Shown piece by piece: positions 55,604 to 64,000 of a DNA stretch of 64,000 nucleotides. Under the pieces are notes generated by a model. The model did not search any database. It was not told the origin of the DNA and worked only from the letters and a program-made list of their open reading frames with translations. Where the stretch lies: contig CM054115.1 of the NCBI GenBank assembly GCA_028673005.1, forward strand, positions 7,857,501-7,921,500, written 5' to 3'. The stretch is from Tanypteryx hageni (Eukaryota > Arthropoda > Insecta > Odonata > Petaluridae). A program made the position numbers and the translations under genes. Every line of letters begins with the position of its first letter. Position 1 is the first letter of the stretch.

Positions 55604-57862
55604 ATCATAGGTAGTCTGTCCGTAGACAGGTCCGTGATTATTCATGGTTAAACCTGGTTCTCCATATACTCCTTTTTTCCGCTGTCCTCTTTATATCTTG
55701 ATAACTCTCTTTCCCTTTCAATTCGTCTATCAGCTGAAACCTTTTCCTACCTCTTTCCCTTTTCCCATCTAGTTTTCCTTCTAACACGTCTTTAATCATA
55801 CTCTCTCTCCTCAGGTAATGTCCAACCCAGTTAGCCTTCCTCTTTCTGATAGTCTGTATAATCATTCGCTTCTCTCCTATTCTTCATAGCACTTCATCGT
55901 TTTTCACCCTATCTGTCCATTTTATCTTCAGCATTCTCCTCCAAGTCCACATTTCAAAGCTTTCCAAGTATTTGATGTCATTTTTCCTTAACGTCCATTT
56001 TTCTGCCCCATACAATGCTATACTCCATATTTAGCATTTTATCAACTTCTTGCGGATATCTTCTCTTATATTCCCTGTAAGTAGTTGTTTCTTTTTCCTG
56101 AAAGCCGCTTTTGCTTTTCCTATTCTAGTTTTGATCTCATCCGTACATTTTGCCTCTCGTGTTATGATACTTCCAAGGTATTTATATTCTGAAACTTGTT
56201 CTAATGGCTTTCCCCCAATAGTTATGTTCATATTCTCTTCTTTACCCGATATTCGAATGACCTTGGATTTTTCTGTATTTATTTCCATACCGTATTTTCT
56301 ACCTGCTATCACTAGTCACTTTATCATTTTTTGTAGCTCCTCTTCCTTTCTTGCTAGAAGTACTTGATCATCTGCGTATTTTACTGTTCTTATAATCCTT
56401 CCTCCAATTTTAAAATCCCCTGTGCCTTCTAAAGCTTCTTGCATTAGACTTTCTCCATATATATTGAATAGGATTGGCGATAGGCAGCAGCCTTGTCTTA
56501 CTCCTCTACCGATATTTACTCCGCAGGTGTCCGCATTCTCCCAATCTCACCTTTACAACTTGACTCACATATAGATTCCTGATCAGTCTCCTGTCTTTCC
56601 AGTCTACACCTATATCCTTTAATATCTTCATAAACATTACCCAATTTACTCTATCAAAGGCCTTCTGCCAGTCTACGAAACATGCGCAGATATCTTGACT
56701 GTATTCTATTGCCCTTTCTGATATGATTATAACTACTCCTATAGCATCTCTAGTTCCTCGTCTTATTCTGAAACCGAATTGATCTTCCCCTAGTATTTCT
56801 TCTGCCTTTTTCTCCAGCCTTTTATTAAGAATCCTCGTGATGATCTTCGATGTGTGTGACAGAAGGCTTATCGTTCTGTAATCTTTACACTGCATTGCCT
56901 TTGGCTTCTTCTTTAGAGGGATCATTGTTACTTCTAGGAAATCCTGAGGCCACTCTCCCGTGTCGTAAATCTTATTAATTAAATTTGTGATCGCTTTTAT
57001 TCCTTCTGATCCTATGAATTTAAGTATCTCAGCCGGTATTCCATCGCTGCCCGTGGCTTTCCCCTTCTTTATTTCCGCTATCGCCTTTTCTACTTCCCTC
57101 TCCATAATACTTGGTCCTAAGTTGTCTTCTTCAATGTTTTCCTCATTTTCCAGTTCTATTTTTGCCGCTCCTGCCTGTTTGCTGTATAATTCCTTAATGT
57201 ATTCTTCCCATACCTGTGCTACATCCTTTGTTTCTGAGACTATCTTCCCATCCGTATTCATAATTCCTTTACCACAAATTCCATTAGACTTCTTATCTTC
57301 TAATTCCAGTGCCCTAGCGTACATCATATCGTACAGTCCTAACTTCTCCATTTGTTCTATTTCATCACATTTTCCTTTTATCCAGTTTTCTCTAGCTTTA
57401 TCTGTTACCCTTCTCAACTCATTGTTTATACGCCTGTAGTTGGCTCTACCTTCTTCACTGTTAACGTTTTTCCATTTTCGTCTCTCATCCGTTTTCTCCA
57501 GCATTTCCTTCGTGATCCATGGTTTTCTGATTTTCTTCTCTTGTTTTCCAATCTCTTTATCCAAGGTATCCTTGATACTGGTTTTAATTTCATCCCATTC
57601 TATATCAACGGTCTTCGGTTTGTTTTCCAACTTTCCTAGGTTATCTTCCAACTTCATGCTGACTACATCCTGCCTTTCTTTCAGTTTTTCTAGGTCTCAG
57701 GTCTGTCTTTCTCTTCTCGTTTTTCTTCTTTGTTTGAGCTTTGTACTCACGTCAAATATTAGAAGGCTGTGATCTGAATCAATATCTGCTCCTTGAAATG
57801 CCTTGGCGTTCTATATGCTGTTCCTGAATCTTTGTTTTACAAGGATGTAATCTATTTGGCAT
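55604..57862 (-). mobile_element. RTE-type LINE, 5'-truncated (copy 2)
   Basis: Minus-strand element of the same family as 3457-6781. It begins inside the endonuclease domain next to an AT microsatellite (57868-57910) and ends with ACGGACAGACTACCTATGAT and an ATG-like tail at about 55605. It shares the C-terminal KANWVGHYLRR block and the ACCTGTCTACGGACAG 3' end. Confidence 0.85.
55638..57862 (-). pseudogene. RTE LINE endonuclease C terminus and reverse transcriptase, broken
   Basis: The endonuclease end is seen as GADIDSDHSLLIF near 57770. A 383-codon frame (57657-56506) covers the linker (KPWITKEMLEKTDERRKWKN) and RT blocks GKATGSDGIPAEILKFIGSE, KDYRTISLLSHTSKIITRIL, DQFGFRIRRGTRDAIG and CFVDWQKAFDRVNW (motif A). 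A shift near 56510 is followed by GVRQGCCLSPILFNIYGESL and TVKYADDQVLLARKEEELQK (YADD kept). Then come a stop, YGMEINTEKSKVIR, YKYLGSIITRE, further stops, and IRKRKANWVGHYLRR. At least one frameshift and several stops make it inactive. Confidence 0.87.
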
Positions 57863-57864
57863 CT

Positions 57865-57867
<3 letters not shown>

Positions 57868-57910
<43 letters not shown>
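57868..57910. repeat. (AT)n microsatellite
   Basis: Uninterrupted AT run at the junction of the RTE copy and the Penelope element. Similar short AT runs adjoin the other Penelope repeats (27760, 55320, 55579). Confidence 0.9.
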
Positions 57911-57913
<3 letters not shown>

Positions 57914-58060
57914 CTAAAGGGAAAAAAAGGTAGTGATGAGGGTGGCAACAAGTTGTTGAGGGAAGCCCAGCGGATGATGATGATTGGAGGAGGTGGGGAG
58001 TAGGAGGGGTGGATAACCAATAAAGAGGGAATGTAATAAGGGAAAGTTCGAATAACTACA
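57911..58060 (-). repeat. 3' Penelope terminal repeat, internally deleted
   Basis: ATTAACTAAAGG, GATGAGGGTGGCAACAAG and GAAGCCCAGCGG match the 5' repeat at 61021. About 160 bp are then missing before GATGATTGGAGGAGGTGGGG, so the hammerhead-like segment is absent here. Confidence 0.75.
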
Positions 58061-58097
58061 ATGTAACAAGGAGACATTTTAGCGGGGGCTAATAGGG

Positions 58098-60935
58098 TTA
58101 GCGGAGGTTGAGGCCAGGCGGAGAGAAAGAGCCGAGAAGATGGATATGTGCTAGTTCCCAGTGTCGGAGAAGGGGAGCAGGAGTGTCATAGGGTAAAGCG
58201 CGAATAATCCTAACATTGTAGCAACTATTGAAGGGGACATTGTGGGTATTGACGTGTAGTGCAACTGGGAGGGGGCGTCTGAGAGAAACGCTATTCCGGT
58301 GACCGTTCATTCGGATGTTTTACGGATTGCTGGTGAGGCCTACGTAAAACGCGGGACAAAGGGTGCAGGTAAGGAGGTAAATGACGTTACGGGTGGTGCA
58401 GTTACTTCTGAAGGTGATGGGGTAGGTGATGTTGGTGGAGGGACTCGAGAAAGAAGATGAGGGTAGGTGGATAGGGCAAGTGAGGCAGCCAGGTTTTCCG
58501 CAGGGGTGGGAAGCAAGAAGAAGAAGCGTGGTAGAAGTGGGAAGTTCCTTCCTCCACAAGATATTTCCCAAATTTGGGGGCCGGCGGAAGGAGAGGAGCG
58601 GAGGATTGGCAAAAAGGTTGATAAAGAGGGGCTGATGGGAGGAAAAGGTAAGAATTGGTTGGGCAGCATGAAGGATTGTTTTGAGAGCTTCGTGGATACC
58701 AGGAAGGAAAAGTGTCGTAAGAGTGAGTGGAGGGGTAGATGCAGGAATTGTGGGTTTGTGAGAATGAGATCCATTGTGGGTAGGCGTCATCGCCCTATGG
58801 ATCTGTTCGCGGACCAAGACTGGAGGGTAACCACGTTTGAGAAGAGCATCCTCGAGGACAGAGTAATACTCTAGAAGGGATGCTCTATCAGAACAAAGCC
58901 TCCATCCTCGACGAGCAAGGGCATAGGGGATAGAGGTTTTGGTATGAAGGGGATGGCAGCTATCAAAGTGGAGGTATTGGACGCTGTTGGTGGGTTTGAT
59001 GTGAACACAGGTGCGGATTTGGCTGTCTTGAAGGTAAAGATCGACATCCAGGAATGTGATGTGGGAAGCAGAGGATTGGTGGGTAAAGGACAGTGAAGGA
59101 TGGGAGGAGAGACGCGAGAGAAAGGAAAGGAGAGAGTCAGGTCCATGCGTCCAAATGAGGAAGACATCGTTGATATATCTCAGCCACAAAAGTGGTCTGA
59201 GTGGAACGTTGAGGAAGAGTCTTTCCCATTCTCCAAGGTAGCAATTGGCGTATGAAGGCGCCATTCGGGTGCCCATCGCAGTGCCTCTAATTTGAAGGTA
59301 GTGACGACCATCGAAAGAGAAGTTGTTCAATTTGAGCACCATAGCTGCCAAGTATAATAAGAAATGGGAGGATGGTCTTGCGTCGGGTGGTCTTGAGTCC
59401 AGGAGTTTACTAAGGGCAGAGAGTCCATCATCGTGGGGGATGTTTGTGTAGAGGGAACAGACATCGATAGTGGCCAAAATGGTAGAGGGAAGGGGAGGTG
59501 TTTGAGGCGTTTGAGAAAGGAGTTAGTGTCTTGGATGAAGGAAGGGAATTGACGAATAAGAGGTTGTAGGTGAGAGTCAACGTAGGCGGAGATGCGTTCT
59601 GTAGGGGAATTACAGCTGGCAACAATGGGGCGGCCGGGGATGTTGGGTTTATGGATTTTAGAGAGAAGGTAGAATGTGGGTGTGCGGGGTTTGTTGGGGA
59701 TCATTAGAGCAATGGCGGAATCGGAAAGGCCTTCCTGTTTTCCTGAGGAATGAAGATAGGACGAAATTTTGTCGGAGTGGTGGTCTGTGGGGTTGGAAGT
59801 AAGGTGATGGTAAAAGGTTTCGTCAGAAAGTTGGCGCTCGGCTTCCTCGTTATATTTAGCGCGATCCATCACAACCGTGGTGGTGCCCTTGTCGGCAGGG
59901 AGGATGATGATATGGTCAAGATGTTTGAGTGTAGAAATGGCATGCCTTTCACTTTCTTTTAAGATTATCTGTATGGTCGATAAGATCGGAAAAGTTAGGT
60001 TGGGAGATTCTGGAAAGGATATAATTGAGGTATTGTTCGACCGGGTGTAGGGAAGGAAGGGTGGGTGGAATGTATTGGGAAGGAGGTTTGAAGATGGAAA
60101 AGGTAGGTGGGAGGCCGGGAGGGAGTTTTGGGTTGGCAGAGGTGAGAGAGTCTTCTTTGGGAGGGTTAGTTTTTAGACGTAGTGTGCGGGCAAAGGACTG
60201 GACGTCGGCAAGGAGGCGAAAATGATCAAATTTGGCGGTGGGACAAAAGGAAAGGCCGCGTGAAAGGAGTTCATTCTCGGCAGGGGTAAGTACGTGGGAG
60301 GAAAGATTCAAGACTTCATCTGGTTGGCAAGATGAAGAGGTGGTGCCAGGAGTGTGCGAAAAATAGGAGCGCTTCAAAGGTTTGCGGGTTAGGAAAGTGT
60401 TGGTCTTTTTCAGGATATAGAGTGATGGTGGCGTTGGGAATCCTAGGAGGTCCGCAAGACAGGGAGTTTGACCGATGAGTTGCGGGGAAGGAGGTGGTTT
60501 GTTGACCTCGCCAGCTGTTATGAACGGAAGAGGAAGACCAAGTTTGAGGTGCCGGACGCAAAGCAGAGAGAGTTTACGGAGAAGTCTGTTGCGATGTGCG
60601 GTGATATCATTAGCCGCTTGAATGAAAGCGGCACGAAGGTCGGATATGGATTGCGAAGAATGACGAAGATAAAGAACGAAAGATTTACAATTAGGAAAGT
60701 GGGTGTTAGAGAGGGTGGTATAATGGTTTACGGTGGAACGGATAATGTGGATAGAGGCGAGGTGATACGTGAGGGCTAGGGAAGCGCGGATAGGGGGAGG
60801 AAGGCCTGAAAGAGGAATTCTGATGGTGAGGCATTTGGGGGTGAGTCCAAGTGCAAGGCAGGAGTTGAGGAATTCAATCTGGCAGTTGAGGGTAATGTGT
60901 CTACGGAGATGATAACGGAGACGGGTCCGTTCCAT
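58098..60935 (-). pseudogene. Penelope reverse transcriptase - GIY-YIG protein, broken
   Basis: Likely start at MERTRLRYHLRRHITL (60935). The N-terminal part ends NLSSHVLTPAENELLSRGLS, a Penelope signature. A frameshift near 59960 is followed by DHIIILPADKGTTTVVMDRA, PTFYLLSKIHKPNIPGRPIV, and a second shift near 59490. The RT core then reads MATIDVCSLYTNIPHDDGLS (motif A), IRGTAMGTRMAPSYANCYLG (motif B), and LRYINDVFLIW where (Y/I)DD is expected, so a catalytic Asp is Asn. The GIY-YIG domain begins NVIYLLTCTLCPAFYVGLTS. An in-frame TAA at about 58325 interrupts it before RMNGHRNSVSLRRPLPVALH. The C terminus is at 58098. Confidence 0.88.
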
Positions 60936-61020
60936 GGTGGAAGAGAAAGATAAGAGGAAAAGACGACAGGAATGAAACGTAAAGATATAGACAAAAAAAG
61001 GAGAAAAAAGGACGGTATAT

Positions 61021-61320
61021 ATATTAACTAAAGGAAAAGAAAAGATAGTGATGAGGTTGGCAACAAGGTGTTGAGGGAAGCCCAGCGGACACTTACCAAG
61101 TTGAGGACCAAGATGGCAGGCTGCTGGGGGCGTCGAAGAGACACGTGAAACACACGAATACAAAAAGACAAAAAAACACACGCAAGCTTATCCGGCCAAT
61201 GCCCTTCTTCAGCGAAAGAGTATCTGCAAGTGACACACTGGGCGGGGAATGACAGGGTGATGTGGGAAGGTTGATGATTGGAGGAGTTGGGGAATAGGAG
61301 AGGTGGATAGTCAATATATA
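61021..61320 (-). repeat. 5' Penelope terminal repeat
   Basis: Full-length repeat matching 27785-28010 closely. The minus strand carries CTGAAGA, GGGC, loop, GGCC and GGATAAG at 61187-61212, a hammerhead-like layout with GATA in place of GAAA. It ends in GGTGGATAGTCAATATATAG near the (AT)-rich border. Confidence 0.8.
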
Positions 61321-61324
61321 GGGT

Positions 61325-61600
61325 TCTGGTTGACCGATTGTTACCTAAAACTAATGGGTTCTTGTGAATTTTTAAAGATGATAAATATAAAATTTGGTGT
61401 TAACCTGATTAAAAGTTCTTCAGTTAGAGCACCCACAAAATAAACTATGACTTACACACACACACACACAAAATATCATCGAGAAAATTGCCGAAACGTG
61501 TTCAGGGGATATCAAAACGTGTATTTCCGTTGAAATCACGGTCGATTCTTCATGAAAACAACTTTCCCTTATACAACGTATGGAGAAAGTAAAAAGCTGT
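61325..61600 (-). repeat. dispersed repeat, inverted copy of 44480-44780
   Basis: Minus-strand matches: TTCTCCATACG, GGAAATACACGTTTTG, GAACACGTTTCGG, TTTGTGGGTGCTCTAAC and GGTCAACCAGAA. Contains an (AC)n run at 61453-61470 not present in the other copy. Confidence 0.65.
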
Positions 61601-61704
61601 CTTCAAAAGCTTAAGGAATTCAACAGCCGGCTGAGTTAGGACTTATTTATCAGGTACATACTATCTAATTAACTTTCTCGCAGCGATATATTTCTCAAAA
61701 CATA

Positions 61705-64000
61705 GTTCCCTCCCCCACATCCCTCCTCCACATCCATTCTCCACATACCTTCCCCACACACCTCCTCCACACCCCTTCTCCACATACCTCCTCCACATCC
61801 CTCCTCCACATCCCTACTCCACATCCATTCTCCACATACCTCCTCCACACCCCTTCTCCACATCCCTCCTCCATATCCCTACTCCGCATCCCTCCACCAC
61901 ATCCCTCCATCACATCCCTCCTCCACAACCCTTTTCAACGTCCCCTCCTCCACTTCCATCGTCCACGTCCCTCCTCATCCCTCCTTCACGTCCCTCCTCC
62001 ACATCCCTCCACCATGTCCCTACTCCACGTCCCTCCTCCACGTCCCGCCTCACGTCATTTCTCCACATCCCTCCTCCACATCCCTCCCCCACATCCCTCC
62101 TCCACATCCCTCCTCCACATCCCTTCTCCACATCCATCCTCCACATCCCTCCTCCACATCCCTCCTCCACATCCCTCGTCCACATCCCTCCTCACTTCCC
62201 TTTTTCATATCCCTTCTCCACATCCCTCCTCCACATCCTTCCTCCACATCCCTCTTCCACATCCCCCCTCCACATCCCTTCTCCACATCCCTCCTCCACA
62301 TTCCTTTTCCATATCCCTCTTCCACATCCCTCCTCCACATCCCTCCTCCACATCCATCCTCCAATTCCCTCCTCCACATCACTCCACAACATCCCTCCTC
62401 ACTTCCCTCCTCCACATCCCTCTTCCAAATCACTACTCCACATTCCTCCTCCATATCCCTCTTCCACATCCCTCCTCCACATCCCTCCTCAACATCTCTC
62501 CTACACATCCCTCCTCCACATCCCTCCTCCACGTCCTTCCTCCTCATACCTCCTCCACATCAAATCTTCAAATCCTTCCTCCTCATCCCACCTCCACATC
62601 CCTCCTCCACATCCATCGTCCATATCCCTCCTCCACATCTTTCCTCCACAACCCCTTTCCACGTCCCTCCTACACGTCCCTCCACCAGGTACCTCCTCCA
62701 CGTCACTCCTCACATCCTTCCTCCACATCCCTCCTCCATATCCTTCCTCCACAATCCCTCCTACACAACCTTTCTCTACGTCCCTACTCCACGTCCCTCC
62801 TCCACTTCCATTGTCTATATAACTCCTCCACGTCCCTCCCCCACTTCCATCGTCCACGTCCCTCCTCTACGTGCCTCATCCACGTCCCTCCTCCATATCC
62901 GCCACATCCTTCATCAACATCCCTCCTCCACGTCCCTCCTCCACATCCCTCCTCCACATCCCTCCTACAAATCCCTCTCCCACATCCCTCCTCCACATCC
63001 ATCCTCCACCTCCATCCTCCACATTCCTCCTCCACATACCTCCTCCACATACCTCCTCCACATCCCTCCTCCACATCCCTCCTCCACATCCCGCCTCCAC
63101 ATCCCTCCTCCACATCCCTCCTTCACATCCGCGCTCCAAATACCCCTCCACATCCCTGCTCTACATACCTCCTCCACATCCCTCCACCACATCCCTCAAC
63201 CACATCCCTCCTCCACATACATTCTCCACATCCCTCCTCCACATCCCTCCTCCTCATCCATGCTCCACATCCCTCCTCCACATTCCTCCACATCCCCCCT
63301 CCACATCCGTCCTCCACATCCCTGATCCACATCCCTCTTCCAAATCCCTCCACCACATCCCTCCTCCACGTCCATCCTCCACGTCCCTCCACATCACCCC
63401 TCCACATCCTTCCTTCACATCCCTCCTCCACTTCCATCATCCACGTCCCTGCTCCACGTCCCTCATCCGTATCCCCTCTCACCATTCCTCCGCCACTACC
63501 CTCCTCTACATCCCTCCTCCGCATCCCTCCCCCACATCCCTCCACCACATCCATCCTTTACATCCCTTCCCAACATACCTCCTCCACACCCCTTCTCTAA
63601 ATCCCTAATCCACATCCCTCCTCCACATCCCTGCTCCACATCCATTCCCCACATACCTCCTCCACACCCCCTTCTCCATATCCCTCCTCCACATCCCTAC
63701 TCCGCATCCCTCCACCACATCCCTCCTCCACAACCTTCCCCCACAACCCTTTTCTACGTCCCTCCTCCACTTCTATCGTCCACGTCCCTCCTCCACATCC
63801 CTCCTCCGCGTCCCTCCTCCACGTCCCTCCACCATGTTCCTCCTTCACGTGCCTCCTCCACGTCACTCCTCACGTCCTTTCTCCACATCCCTCCTCCACA
63901 TCCCTCCCCCACATCCCTCCTCAACATCCCTCCTCCACATCCCTTCTCCACATCCATCCTCTACATCCATCCTACACATCCCTCAAATACATCCCTCCTT
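61705..64000. repeat. 12-bp minisatellite (CTCCACATCCCT)n, runs off the window
   Basis: About 190 degenerate units. Because 12 is a multiple of three, any frame free of stops in one unit stays open; the result is a 528-codon plus-strand frame (repeating His-Pro-Ser-Ser-Thr-Ser-Leu-Leu) and several minus-strand frames (repeating Met-Trp-Arg-Arg-Asp-Val-Glu-Glu). Variant units (CCACGTCCCT, CCATATCCCT) cluster, and a segment at about 61700-61960 resembles 63590-63790, indicating higher-order duplication. Not coding. Confidence 0.95.

Larger units (their letters stand above)
57911..61320 (-). mobile_element. Penelope-like retroelement with RT and GIY-YIG domains
   Basis: A 3.4-kb minus-strand element with direct terminal repeats (61021-61320 and 57911-58060) and one long broken frame between. 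Gene order RT then GIY-YIG endonuclease is the hallmark of the canonical Penelope group. Two frameshifts, one in-frame stop and a changed RT catalytic residue make it inactive. Solo relatives lie at 27785-28010 and 55329-55548. Confidence 0.88.

Noticed and set aside
62014..63600. A 528-codon open frame with repeating His-Pro-Ser-Ser-Thr-Ser
   Set aside because: The 12-bp minisatellite keeps any stop-free frame open; both strands show long frames and the sequence carries no domain.

Overview
The window is repeat-dominated eukaryotic DNA, almost certainly from an arthropod and probably an insect. One short exon of a host gene is recognisable: an 83-bp coding exon (46362-46444, + strand) encoding the Cys-loop of a glutamate-gated chloride channel, GluCl, with clean splice sites. 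Most of the rest is transposable elements, satellites and AT-rich sequence that reads as intron or intergenic DNA. There are no bacterial operons, CRISPR arrays, rRNA genes or intact tRNA genes.

Layout. 1-10760: AT-rich satellite with a monomer of about 0.78 kb in mixed orientation, interrupted at 3457-6781 by an RTE-type LINE with a 9-bp target duplication. 10761-17220: AT-rich DNA holding a degenerate tandem block (13080-13610) and an internally deleted piggyBac (13766-15361, CCCTAG/CTAGGG ends). 17223-26400: a tRNA-derived SINE; a multi-copy-type arthropod gene (minus strand, 23906 to about 18010) split by a CR1-like LINE (18621-23175); and a truncated second CR1 copy. 26400-28430: LINE scraps and a solo Penelope terminal repeat. 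28557-38918: a 10,362-bp Polinton/Maverick-like element with two nearly identical 3.9-kb inverted arms around a 2.55-kb centre that holds a decayed integrase. 38977-41990: a decayed Mutator-like (MULE) transposon. 42300-46360: a long hairpin, a MITE, a CR1 3' fragment and dispersed repeats. 46362-46444: the GluCl exon. 46612-51690: a CT-rich satellite with higher-order structure, interrupted by a SINE and a LINE 3' end. 51700-57860: LINE, mariner-type and SINE copies, a palindromic Penelope repeat with a hammerhead-like core, and a second RTE copy (minus). 57911-61320: a Penelope-like element (minus) with RT and GIY-YIG domains and flanking repeats. 61705-64000: a 12-bp minisatellite that runs off the window.

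How it fits together. The GluCl exon implies that some or all of the flanking DNA is intron of that gene. No other GluCl exon was found. All transposon genes show stops, frameshifts or lost catalytic residues, so the region looks like a graveyard. The Polinton-like palindrome is the exception in freshness: its arms are almost identical, indicating recent duplication or gene conversion. It is the best candidate for an undescribed element type: a giant-TIR, polymerase-less Polinton derivative carrying two small intron-containing genes in each arm.

Limits. All assignments come from reading the sequence and from recalled family motifs. No database search was run. Long open frames in the two low-complexity arrays are artefacts of repeat periods and are not called as genes.
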